From: Cheilinus undulatus
Lineage: Eukaryota; Chordata; Actinopteri; Labriformes; Labridae
NCBI RefSeq assembly: GCF_018320785.1
Contig: NC_054867.1
Coordinates: 31,933,855-31,997,854 of the forward strand
DNA length: 64,000 nt
Direction of reading: 5' to 3'
In this document: positions 49,401 through 62,046 of the stretch, in pieces
Position numbering within the stretch: the first letter of the stretch is position 1
Layout of the letters: the number at the start of each line of letters is the position of its first letter
The notes under the pieces: generated by a model
Database searches by the model: none
Told to the model about the DNA's origin: nothing
The model's input: only the letters and a program-made list of their open reading frames with translations
Program-made: the position numbers and the translations under genes

Positions 49401-51920
49401 GTCATTATATTAGCATGTATCTTTGATGTACAGCTCATAGCACACCAGTTCTATGAAATATAATTGCATTTACAATGTTCACGTTTAATTTTACCATACA
49501 ATTTATGTCTTAGGTTTTATGTTTGAGTTTTTCGATTACATGCCCTTATTTACTCTTATTTGCCAGACATAACCCCCGGGGGGGGGGGGGGGGGGTGTTA
49601 CTAATGTGTATCTAATTTTGGCGTACTTAATGCATTTTAAATGTGCTATACTAAGTGCATATTAAGTTTTGAAGAACTTTTATTTATTTATACATTTATA
49701 TTAAATGTACTTTAAAGTATACTCAAGTTAATTTTTAAGCTACCTCGCTAAAATACATACACAACTGCGTCAAAATAGAACAAATAAAATTTCAAATCTT
49801 TAAAAGACACTTTAAGGAGTTTATGGTACTTTTGAATGTACAGTATATTTGGTTTTATCTTTAGTGTCATTAAAGTGTGCTTCCCAAATACTGCTCTATA
49901 AATACATGTGGACAATTGTTCTACCATACCATATAGCTTACATTACTTTTATACAGAGTGCTAAAAGTACACTTGTCAAGAATGTATCAACACAAAGTCT
50001 GTTAAAATGTGTTTAATTTTTCAACCCTCACTGAAACTAAAATTGTGTACTGGCCATAATCAAATTATTTTTTATAAATGGATCTGGACTTTTCTCTTTT
50101 GATTTGCCAGGTAATATCAGGGGGAACCTGTGATTTCAAGATCTACTGCCAACAACAGCCTCAGAGACACTGACCAGGCTTTGGAGAACATCTCTAATGC
50201 CCTTGTGATCACTTTATTTATTTAATTTTTAGAAAATATATGTCTAAATGCAGGTGATATAGAAATAAGAATAAGTCTGAGGTCTGTGGTTTCTATGGCC
50301 ATGGCCAGAAACTGTTAAATACTTATAAAATGATGAGCATTTTATTATAGAGCAATTCAAATACGCCTGCAGATGTACATCACTAAACTCCATTAATGTA
50401 CACATATCTGGTTATCTAATATAATAATAAAACAATAAACTAAGTTGTGTAAAAAGTTCAGAGCGAACAAAAGTGTCTTACACCTGCTTTACCCTAAGTA
50501 ATAATATTAGCACTTAGACAACATACCTAATGCATCAGACTTGATTTTTCAACAGTACAATCTTACAGGTCTAGATCTACTGCTAGCTTGGAGCCTACTC
50601 TTGATACTACTGTCACTAAACCCCCCAAAATGTGAGCCTCAACAATGTAAACTGTTTTAGGGAAGTATGGCATATGAGAATAATGATCACATAATTTTCC
50701 AGGACAGCACAATATTTTCCAGGACATTATGATGTTCACCTCATTAGTTTAGCATGACTGTAAAATTAGTGAACTGATTTCCAGGTTTTTGAGGAATTGT
50801 GGGAACCTTTCATCAGTGAAGTGCCTTAAGATAACTTTTGCCATGAGTTGATGCTCTACAAATAAAGATCGACTGAATGAAACCAAATCAGTTTTAGAAC
50901 TTTATAAGAAACACAGACTATATACAATGAAACATTTTATATTTCCTGTGAGTTTCTATCTGGTTATGGAAAAACTCTATATTACTTACCTATCAGAAAG
51001 AAGACTGCTTATTCTTTCTAAGTATTTAATGCATGATACTACTTTCTTTTAAGGGTAGGTGTGAGAGAAGGAGATTAACATAGCACTGTAGAAAGCTCCA
51101 ATATGATAATTTTCCATGCCAAAGATTCATTTCTTAAAACAGGCAGATGAGATCATTCTCATAGAACACTGCCTACACATGTACGGACAGGTCAGTAGAG
51201 AGATGAGATGCATTCTTTGGACACAAGGGGTGCCAAAAGTGATTTTACCCTAAAGTTCCTCACTGGACAGCTGTAGCCTTTTAAAGTGCCCTGACTTTTC
51301 TTAACTCTTCAAAGTCAATAAATTGGATAGATTCCATGTCTGTCATCAGACAGATCCATCTTAAAAAGCTTCAGTCTGAAATGACACAACCACATTTCAA
51401 CCACACCGAAAGCCTTTTCTTAACTGAAAAGATGTTTTTGCTCTCCTCCTGACCAGCCTTGGCGTGACTTTGATTCACTAACAAGCTCCACTGATAGTGC
51501 ATGATAGCTGCTGCCTATCAAGCTCATGTTTTGTAGTTAGCGGGGCTGCACATGCCCTGCAAAATCATAAGTGTTATTGCTCTGATTATAGTGAATGAGA
51601 CAGAACAGAATCAGCCTCCACAAATTTTTACAAACGCTCTGCTCTTCCCAAACACAGACTATGGGTAATTGTGTAGATGAATGTGAAACATATCTCATGC
51701 AGTGGATATGTGAAAAAGTCTATCTGATGTGTCCAGTTACAATTTTCTTTTGAAACAGGAAAAACAGAGAAGTGACTACAGTCACTACAGTTTTTACTAA
51801 ATCCTGATCTTAATTCTAACTTGGATGTGCAACTGCCATTTTAAAGTTGTCAAATAGATGAAAATGGTGTGTGGATGAGGGACAGAATAATTTGGAAGGT
51901 TGAATTCCTCATGATGTCTT
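49401..51920. other. Intergenic between TMCC1 and the transferrin-like gene
   Basis: No gene. It holds an 18-base G run at 49578-49595 and AT-rich sequence with recurring AAGTGTACTT/GTACTTTAA words at 49620-50000. The 3' UTR of the transferrin-like gene should lie in 51.0-51.9 kb; I did not place its poly(A) site. Confidence 0.4.
49578..49595 (+). repeat. Poly(G) run, 18 bases
   Basis: Eighteen consecutive G preceded by CCCCC. The length is prone to sequencing error. Confidence 0.85.
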
Positions 51921-54900
51921 TTAGAAAATGCTGCACACATCTTGATCACAAAATTCCAGGATATCTGTAATAAGGAAAGCATGTAAATAAAAATTAGAAT
52001 TATTTACATGTAAAGCAGTTGGTTTGATTATTATTCTGACAATCAGTTATGTATAGTTTATCCCAGCCTTACCAGAGTGTGTGCAGTTGAAGACATTTTC
52101 TATGTGACTGTAGAAGTCGTCTCCAAGGATGGAGCGGGAGGTCATGTGACTTGTATGGACAAAACACTGAGTTGCATCTTTGAACAGCAGATCACTTTCT
52201 TCATACTGCTGAGACTCAAAGAGCTTGAACTCTGTGTTTGGGTTGGCTGATAATGTTTCCTATATGGTTACAAAAACACAGAAATATCTGTTTAGAATTT
52301 TTGATTGCAAAAGCGTAAATATCCAGATAATTTTTCATGTTTTTAAAACTTCAATACTTTGACACCACAAGTTTTGCTAATGCAAAATTTGCATATTTCA
52401 GCCTACTTTATTCAGGGAAATACGCCATGAAGCTGGTTATTAACTTAAGCATCCAAGAGTTTTAATCCTAGCATTAAAGTTTAGTGAAAAGAGAAAACCC
52501 TGATTTTCAACCACTCTCATGTACTAACCTGTGATTTCATCAGGAAGTCGTACACTCTTGCTGTTAGCACAGGCCGTGTCATGACAGTGTTTGGAGGGAC
52601 TACTCCAAGGTTGCAGCTCTCCCAGTCTGACAGTGGGGCCCGGCGACCGTCACCACACAACAGCTCAAAGTCTGATGACGTCCAGCCATCTGCCCAACCG
52701 GTGGAGCTCAAACCTGACGCAATAAAATGTGTTAATGAGGCACAATAAGATTACATGTTTACATCAATGTGAGTGTTCAGGTCAGATCTTCATGTTGAAT
52801 GTCTCACTGAGGATGTTGTCCTGAAGGTTGTGCTGCTCAAGGAAGGCCACATCACCATAGCTTTTACCGCTTGGATCTCCAACCAGACACCTTGATGAGA
52901 GTACAATTAGGATTAAAGGGTCATTCAGCCAAATAATATCACACATTTATTCCTTACTTTTAAAGTGTGTTTTAAGGACTGAAGTTTTAGGACTCAACTG
53001 CATTTATTTATTGGCATTGATACCGGTGCTGGCTAAAATGATTATGTAAATTTGTCATTTTAGATAGCGGCACAAATCCAATATCATGCATACCTATTTT
53101 AAAGTAAAAAGATTGGTAAAAATATGCTTATCAAATTTTATTAACACTCTCTATATGTTCCACAGCAGCCATCACAACAGAGAGCTCCGGGTCGTATGAG
53201 CTATACCTTAAAGCCCCCATGTTGCCATAGTAACGCTCATTGTGGTTGTCAGCGCAGCGTTTGGTGGCAGCCTCCCCCGTGCCCCCCATACACACTTTAC
53301 ACAGATTCCCCTTAGAGCCAGGAAGACAGCCTTTCCAGAACACATTGTTGTACACTGAGGAGACGAGGAAGAGGAGTTAACTGTGTTTGTAAGGTTATGT
53401 GACCTAAAATGTTTCCTGAAAACATTCAGTTCAAAGTGTGAGACACAAACACCACAGTAAATGCAATTTGTAGCATTACCCTGGTCTGGGTCACAGGGGG
53501 CGCTGCTGTTGTGCTCCAGGCTCAGTATGTGTTTATACGGCAGCATCCAGCCTGCAGGGCTGTACATGTGACCATGACAGGAGCGACGGCCTCCAAGGTT
53601 CCCGATGAGAACGTTCCTGCTGGAGCGCTTCGTCACCGCCACAGCCACCACAGAGGGCAGCACTGAGAGGAAGGAGAGAGAGTTCAAAGAATGTAAAGAC
53701 AAATAAGCACATCTGCCTCTAGGATTATTATTTGTTTATTTCACTGCCTCACCGTCTGTCTCTAAGTGTGTTGATCCCTCAGCAGGAACACATTTTCTCT
53801 CTTTCTCTGATAAATGAAAAACAATGGGAACAAAGTTTATTCATGGACAAGAACAACAATTGGACTAAATGCAATCATCCATCGGATAAATATCTAAAAT
53901 AGAAAGTTCTTAGCAAAAGAAAAAATGACTGGGGTGAAAACTAACCCCTGATGCCTTAACTGTATCTAGGAGCTTTGTATAAAAATGCTAATTACACTGG
54001 CTATTAGACAGATTGGAATTTAAGGGGTACAAAAAGACTTAAAAGTGGTTAATGATTGTTTATCTTTTAAATCAAATCAAGACTTAAAAAGTTTTTATTG
54101 ACAGTGGTTTTCTCTTTGCCACTCCTCCATAAAACTTTGTCTGGTGAAGAACCCGGCGACAGTTGTTGTATGCAGAGTCTGAACTCTGAAACTTGTAACT
54201 CCTTCAGAGTAGTCATAGGTTTCTTGGTGGCCTCTCTTACTCGTCTCCTTCATGCACGGTCACTCAGAGTGTGAGGACGGACCTGATCTATGCAGATTTA
54301 CATGTGCCATATTCCATCCATTTCTTGATGATGGATTTAACTGAACTCCGATGGATGTTCAGCACCTTGGAATCTTTTTGGATCCATCCAATTTTTTTGG
54401 ACAAGAAATTTTCAGTAACCTGTTTTTGAGTTGCTTGGAGTGTTCTTTTGTCTTCATGGTGTAATTGTAGCCAGGACCTGACCTTCCAGACACAAGCATC
54501 TTTATACTAGAATCACTGGAGACACATTCACTGCACTCAGGTTATCCTCATTTCACTAATTGTGAGATTACTAGCACCAATTGGCTTGCTATCTGTTGAA
54601 TTAGGTCACTCATTTTACAGGGGGTGATTATTTAAGCAGTCACTTATTACAGATTTTTATTTTACTGGCATTACTTTGTAGCAATCTGTTTTCACTTTGA
54701 CATGAAATAGGTTTCTTTTGTTTTTTTTTGTAAAAAAAAAATTCATATCTAGTATGGCCTTTTTTTTACTTTTCAAAAATGAATGACTTTAAAGATCATC
54801 TCATCTTCAAACTAGCTTGCAAAAGACGCATTATGAAGTTTATCAGTCAGTAAGAAAAACTCTGGAGATACTATTATTTGGCATTAGGAGAAGGAGATCC

Positions 54901-56389
54901 TACCATAATATTCAGTGACCACAGGGACCAGCCCACATCTCCCTGCAATGAATGTGTGAGTTGCATCCAGTGAGACAGCGTCCACCTCATCCCTCTGGAG
55001 AAAAGTGTGATATTTGTAAAAATAAATGCATGTCAGATGTTTTACATATGTGACCAAACTTGAATTTCCAAGCACCCAGCGGTTCAGTTGATCAAAAGTC
55101 TTACCTTAATTTTCTCGATACAGTCGCGCATTGAGACGGCTCTGACACACACTAGAGGGTCAGACTTTATATTAAGAGCCCACTGTTCACACTTCTTCTG
55201 CTCTGCATGGCTGATGCAGCACCATCGAACAACGCTGTCCTCCAGGGAACTTCCTGTTCACACACAGGGGTTTGAAAATGTTATTAAATTAGCAGTTCTC
55301 AAATGGTTGGTTGAGACCCATAAGTGGGTTGCGAAAACGTATAGGGAGAAAAAGTGCAAATAAAAAAAGATGTACAGAAGCCCTAAGCAGACATACACTA
55401 TATAGGCAAAGTATTTGGCTACAACTGTTTATTATTGAGTTCAGGTGTTTCAATTAGACCTGTTGCCGTAAGTGTTTAAAATGTAGTCTGTATTTGCAAA
55501 CATTTGTGATACAAAATGGGTTGTTCTTAAGGGAGCAGTGACTTCAAGCATGGTACTGTGATGGATGCTACATTTGCAATAAGACGGTCATCCTAGCTGC
55601 ATATGCCACAGTCAACTCTAAGTGATAAAGTGGAAGCATTTAGAAACAACAGCAGCTCAGCCACGAAGTGGAAGACCACGTAAAATCACAGACTGTTTAG
55701 GTGCATGGTGCATAAATGTCGCCATTGCTGAAGAGTTCTGAACTTCCACTGCCATTAATGTAAGCACAAAATCCATGTGCTGAGAGCTTCATGGAATGGG
55801 TTTCCATGGCCAAGCAGCCTCATGCAAGCCTCACATCACCAAGTCCAATGCCAAGCTTTGGATGCAGGGGTGTGAAGCACACTGACACTGGACTGTGGAG
55901 TGAGGAATCACACTTCTCCGTCTGGTAGTCAGACAGGTGAGACTGGGGTTTGGTGGGTATCAGAAGAACGATAACTGCCTGACTGCATTGTGCCAACTGT
56001 GAATTTTGGTGGAGGAGGATTAATGGTATGGGGCTGTTTTCCAGGATATGGGCTAGGTCCATATCTCCAGTGAAGGGCAATCTTATAATAATAATAATAA
56101 TAAATCCAAGATGCCAGCTTGTCTAGATGCAGCGGCCCGGGGCTCCACAAGTATTGGCAGCTTTTTAGTTTTTCCTCTGTGTTTCAAATTATCTTTATAT
56201 ATTTTTATTCTTATTCTTAATTCCTATTTATGACCTCAACACCACTGAGCATCTTTGGGATGAACTGGAATGGCCTTCTTGTCAAACATCACTGTCTGAC
56301 CTCATAAATGCTCTACAGAATGAATGGGAACAAATTCCCACAAACACTATTCAAAATCCAGTGGAAAGGCTTCCAGAAGAGTGAAAGCT

Positions 56390-56445
<56 letters not shown>

Positions 56446-59400
56446 GAAAAGGGGGTAGGGGGACTCCATATCAAAGTATTCGTATGTGAATACAGTGTCA
56501 TTACAGTCCCTTTTGGTGTTATGGTCAGGTGGACAAATACTTTTGTCCATATAGTGTTCATCTCCCTATCTTGGGATAAGAAAACTGGCTTTTTCATGCC
56601 AATGTGTAAAATTCTTGAGATCTATAGAAAACTTTTTTTTCATACATTTTTATGTTATCACAGGAAATGAGTAAAAATAAAATGTATATATGCATTTCCT
56701 CTGAGGGCTTCTGCAATTATGTGCTTTTTCATTAGAATCAGCATAACTGGTCAAGTATGCAAACACAACAAGGGATTTGACTCCAGTTAATTTTGCTATC
56801 AATGTACACAAGCCAAACGTTAAATAAAAAAATAATAAAAACAAAAACTAATCTAAGACTAGAAAAAGCTATATAACATAGAGAACATCTTTGTTTTGTC
56901 AAGCCTCTTTGTTCAGTCATGTGCTGTCTCATCTAAGATCCAAGCTGCAGCATTTTTCATTGAACACAGTGAATGAAAATGTTTTGAAACTTGGGTCAGA
57001 TTTCTCTTTAAGGAGGTGTTGGTGGGTTCTGAGGATAGACCACTTGAGTTCTGCAGCCTGATAGAATATAAAATCTAACAGCCAAATACAAACATTTTCA
57101 AGTACCTTCATGTCCGAGACCTTTGAGAAGGGCTATGTAATCCAGCCCCAGTACCTGACTGACATCCATGTCGTCTGGCAGAATAGCCAGCTTATCCGTC
57201 ACATCTTTGAAGAGAAGGTCGTTTTCTCCAAAAGAGGAGGAATTGAAGAGCTGAAAGCGCTGCCTCTCTCTTCCTCTTGAGCCAAACAGCATCTCAAAAA
57301 TGAAAATAAATATTTTACTTGGGTAATTAGACAGCTACATGGAGGCAAAGTGTGTAAATGTACCTGCGTGGTGGTCAGAAATTTGCGAGCGATCTTGCGA
57401 AAATTGAGTCTAGTGACCATGCTGGCTCCTGGACCTCGACCCAGATTACAGGTCCTGTAGTGGCTGAGGGGAGCTTGTGTGCCGTCTGTGCACAGTAACC
57501 TGAAGTCATCGCTATCACTGTCTGAGAGAACAAACAGAAGCATGATAATATTAATGATTATATTCTCCTTAAAATGTTTTTTAATTTTCTTTTTCCATTT
57601 ATTGTTGATCTTTCCAGACATTTTTCTGTGATTAAATAAGTTCAAAAAAATTCTCCAATAGCTAACATCAAATGCCCAAAATAGTCTATTTACTGATTAT
57701 ATTTTTACTTCTTCAACTACATACATTTCTTGATTATTACCATCCACTGAAAATATATTTTGGATTGCACAATCCAAAATCCTCAAATCATAGTTTGCAT
57801 GTTTACAGATTTTTTCCAGATTCCATAAGGTAAATTATTTCTGTTTCTATCCAAGTTGAGCAGGATGATGAATATTTTAACCCCCTTGGAATCTTTGGGG
57901 TATTTATCTAGCAATATTTTCTAGGACTCTTGCCTTTATTATAAAAATAGCCTGTAAATAACTGACTACAAATACAAAGAGAAAGACAAGAAAGTCAGAA
58001 TGTTTCAAAAAACAGACTGGGTTGCAATTGGACTTTCTTTAATAGCACATCTACTACTTGAAGCTGCATTGCAACCAGGATGTGTAAAAGTTGTACTAAA
58101 GTCTCAGAAAAGATGATGTACCTTCAATATTTTGAAGAGATAAATGGTCCACAAATGCAACATCTCCTGCTCCGCTCCTGAGACATCTGTAGCAAAGTCA
58201 AAGAGGACAGAGAGGAAGTTCATTTCTATGTGATTCTGACTTTTATATTAATCACCAGGAAAAAAAAGGTGAGAGTGTGTTGATATTTCTGACCTGAGGG
58301 CTCCTTGGCTGTTGTAAAAGGGCTCATTGTGGGACGTTTCACAGTGGTAATTCTTCTGGCGGATGTAAGACTTCTGGCCTTGGCACAGAGCGCACAGAGC
58401 CGGAGCCATGGCTGCAGCTCCAGGGATACAGCTGCCACTGAAAAAGGCACTGACGTCTGCTCCAGAGGAGAAAAACAAGTCAGAAGGATGGAAATTACAA
58501 TAAAGAGGAAGAAACTTCTACACTGCAGGGTCAGCTCTTTACCCTGACTGAGCGGCTGCTCCTTTGACCAGCTCAGGTAGTTTCTGGACAGCAGGAAGCC
58601 GAGAGGGAGACTCCAACCAGCTGTCCATCGTACCCCGCTGTGACAGCTCCTGTGGCCCTGTAGGGAGCGAATGTCCAGAGTGCTGTTCCTCACCACAGCC
58701 ACAGCCAGAATACAGCCTCCTGCAGTATGGAGCATGGACACACAGAGAAAAACTACGTATAAAACTGCAAAGACTTGGTTAAAGAGTTTAAAAATGTGAT
58801 GTCAGCCTACCTTCATTATATATCTCCTTGGCAATGGGGACAAGACCAAACTGCTTCACAGCAGAGTAAACTTCTCCTGCATCTAATGTCACTATATCAG
58901 CACGGTTAGCCTGAAACAGAAAATAAACTCCTACAGAGTTAGATCTTCCTATAGTGGTAATCAAGGATTCAAACACGTGAGGACTTTTATTTTAAAAAAA
59001 TCACGTGTAACAGATGACGTCTTCATGTCGTTAACGATTAATGCAGCAAGTATTTAAAGCCTTCCAGATGACCATGTTTGTGCAACATTGATTTAAAACA
59101 GAAAACCGTTTTAGTGAAACACATACAACACAGCTACACATGTAAAACATCAAAATAAACCTGGGGAGGGTTTCCATTACTCCAAGAGACTATGCTGCAG
59201 TTAATTCAGTAATTTATGGTGGATATCAACCCCGTGTTTCCAGCAGGGTCTAAATCAAACCAGGCATCCTAAAGCCTGGTTTTAGGAAGACAAAATAAAT
59301 CAATATGATTATGTATGTGATTTCACATCAGATGCCAAGGAATATATATATTTCACTGAACAAATGTAATTTTTGGATTTTTTTTCAGGGAAAACTTTGT

Positions 59401-61527
59401 TTAGTTTTCTTTTGAATTAGGTTGTTTTATTATTTGCACCTTTTTACATTTGTATTTTTGATGTATTGCAATGAAGGGTCTTAAAGGAGGTTCAAACTAG
59501 ACTTGTAAATGTGGTAAGTGTTGTTTAGTACTTAAACTGACTGCTCAGCCTTTGTCAACCATAAGAATGCTAATGATCTGGGTGGTTTTCCACTGTAAAG
59601 ACAAATTAAACACTTAAAGTGTTAAACAAAGCTAAACTTTCGAAAGTGTAAAATATTTTACAATATGACAGAGCTGCAGTAAATCCAAGGTATTGCATAC
59701 TGATGAAGAATACACACTATGCATCCTCTAAGAACACCCATAGTCACAGGAAGGAACTCTAACACAGCAGATAACTTCACTCATGGTTTCAATTTGTCTC
59801 ACATCAGAATCCACAGCAATCCATTAGAAATATGCCCAAAAGAACCCCAGCAGGAATCACTGTACAACAGGAAACATCCAAACACAACTGAACACATCTA
59901 AACACTCTGCCAAAGGGCATTATGACAGAGTTTAACTAGCACTGGTGGATCAAAACTGTCAACTCCAACACTAAAGATCCTTTAACTCAGAATGGAGTTA
60001 AAATTACACTTTCAAAGTTAAAATCACCTGTGAAATGTTTAACCATGAGATACCGACACTCCAGTTTTTGCTGTGTAAAACAGTTGTTTTGGGATGTGAT
60101 GTAGAATTATTCTCTCTCTATGTGGTACTACAGAGGTGGAAAAAGTACAGGAGTACTGTACTTAAGTAAAAGTACAGTTACTCTGGTTAAAACTTACCTA
60201 TGTAGAAGTATTGATTTGAAAAAAGTACTCTGATCTTTTGGTTATTGTCTTGTATGATGGCTGGAGGGAAACTGCATGTACAGGTATCTGTTTATTTTAA
60301 ATATGAGTATGTAAATTATATGTATATGTATATACTATTCAGAGAAATTGTGTAAACAGATTAATTTGCATGGGGGAGCACTGACATCCTAAGATATCCA
60401 GTTGAACAGAAGCTTTGATTAAACAGCAGACACTATTACGTCTAATCACAACTGGCTAATACATGATGATTAACTCTCAAATCTCGACATCTAACTTCAC
60501 ATTTGTTTGAATTTAATAATCTCAATAAAACTGAAAGTTAATAAATCCATTTTAAGCTCCTGTAAGGAGTTTTAGGTTCATAATGTGGGACACGAAAAAG
60601 ACTGATATTTTTCCTGATGGTTTTATTTGGCCTAAAAGAAGTAAACAAGACCATAAGGAAAAAGATTAGTAATTTGTTTATATGTCTGTTAGGAAGGTAG
60701 CAGATGAGCAATGGCATCTTAAAAAGTTTCCATCTATAAAGATTCAATACGAGTTTCATGTCAGACACAAATGATGTCAACTTCTAGGGTTAAAGAGATA
60801 AATCCTGCTTGGTCCACAGAGGGTGTATATATTCAACACAGTTCCACCACAAGAAGCTTTCATGCGTGATTTAAGGGTTTCATTATCTTCCAATTGATTT
60901 GCTTAAATACATAAAAATATAACTTCATTGAACTGCAACTGTCTTCCTTTCACTTTGCATACCCTCTTGCTACAATAACGTATCATTAATGCTGAATGAT
61001 TGCTCACCCTGATCTTATCGATGCAGTCTGTTGTGCTAGATTCTTTGATACAGGAGAGTCTGGCAAAAGCTGCCACAGCAGCAGGCGGCAGCACGGCCAC
61101 CAGAGCTTTGGCCAGCTCTGCACACTTCCTGTGCTCGGGGTCAGACACTGTGCACCATCGCGTCTTCTTAGCTGAAAAGATAAATACTTTCAGACAGAAG
61201 TTGTCAACTTAATGAGAAAAGTCTAAGTACCTTCTTCATTTCCCTGTGATCTGTTTGATTTAAAAAAAAATCTAAATTCAACTTTATGTTTTAGCAAACT
61301 TTAGGATTTCAGAAAATTTTTAATGTTTGAATCAGTTAAATAACTTACACACAAGTCCACAAACTTTATTTTAAAACTGTTACATCAACAAAAGGATAAA
61401 ATAATATTTTACAAAATAGGTAAAAATGTCCATATAAATGATGTAGTCAAACTAATTTAGTATCAAACTTACCCCTGATGCAGCAGACAAGGATGAAAAA
61501 CAGCAAAATGGAATTAATTCCTCTCAT
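51921..61527 (-). CDS. Two-lobed transferrin-family protein lacking iron ligands
   Basis: Seventeen exons, 2196 nt, 731 aa: 61473-61527, 61008-61171, 58811-58910, 58543-58719, 58294-58459, 58122-58186, 57364-57521, 57106-57292, 55105-55253, 54904-54994, 53753-53806, 53480-53662, 53207-53354, 52808-52890, 52529-52713, 52073-52259, 51921-51964. All phases fit. The signal peptide is MRGINSILLFFILVCCIRG. The N-lobe starts TRWCTVSDPEHRKCAELAKA; the C-lobe starts VVRWCCISHAEQKKCEQW. Fold landmarks are kept in both lobes (SCH..AGW, GDVAF, DLLFKD). In each lobe only Asp (83, 417) remains of the four iron ligands: the others align to Ile110, Ser216, Ala275 and Val460, Asn561, Asn635. The anion-site Arg aligns to Trp138 and to Ser. 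No GPI tail or thyroglobulin insert. I expect a secreted protein that does not carry iron by the usual site; it could belong to the fish otolith-matrix-type branch. Confidence 0.85.
54060..54790. repeat. Degraded DNA-transposon-derived repeat
   Basis: Contains TTCTTGATGATGGATTTAAC, TCCGATGGATGTTCAG and TTTACAGGGGGTGATTATTT, phrases I recognise from a widespread fish repeat related to Tc1-like elements. It lies in the intron between 53807 and 54903 of the transferrin-like gene. No open frame. Confidence 0.5.
55396..56556 (+). mobile_element. Degraded Tc1-like transposon with (TA)n expansion
   Basis: Ends CACTATATAGGCAAAGTATTTGG and CAAATACTTTTGTCCATATAGTG are inverted, next to a TA. Plus-strand remains include ATGGGTTTCCATGGCCAAGCAG, GCGGCATTGTGCC-like and DLNTTEHLWDELEWPS near 56235-56280 (DDE C-terminal). 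Many breaks; inactive. The (TA)n tract is inside it. Confidence 0.75.
56393..56446. repeat. (TA)n microsatellite
   Basis: About 25 TA units inside the Tc1-like relic. It produces false Tyr/Ile-repeat frames on both strands. Confidence 0.9.
58911..61007. other. 2.1-kb intron 2 of the transferrin-like gene
   Basis: The longest intron of this gene. 60125-60240 is a common fish repeat (AGAGGTGGAAAAAGTAC then AAGTAAAAGTACAGTTACTC). No other feature was seen. Confidence 0.4.
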
Positions 61528-62046
61528 TTTGCTCTACAGTAACAAACTGTCAAATGGAACCTGCAGAGAACAACACAGCTGTCCTTTCTGTTAGTCTCAA
61601 ATCCTTGGTTCTCTTTCACTGACGTCTCAGAGTTTAGAGACACTTGAACTGAGGGATAAAAAGAAAATGTGTATTGCGCAAGGCCAGCTCCTCACAAAAC
61701 AGTTAAGTCACTCTTTCCCACATATGGATCATATTTAGCACCATCTGTTACAAGGACGACCTCTAGCTTTAGTTTCTGTAAATCTGAAGACTGGATGTAG
61801 CAGTGGGAGCTGCTGTAAGGAATTTGACTTTTATGAATCTGGAAACAGTCATTTTTAATTCTACAGGATATTTAACACGAAAATATTTTGGAAGTTAACA
61901 CATTTTGGAAGCAGATGAGGTACAGATGTGAAATCTTACAAACAAAATATGAGCCAGATCTTTGGCAGCTGGTGATTCTTGAGTCAGTCTTTGTTATTAG
62001 AAGATACATGTAGGTAAACAACGGTCCGAATAAAACACAGCTGCAA

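Noticed and set aside
56308-56670. 120-aa frame with a Tyr-Ile repeat
   Set aside because: Created by the (TA)n tract inside a Tc1-like relic.
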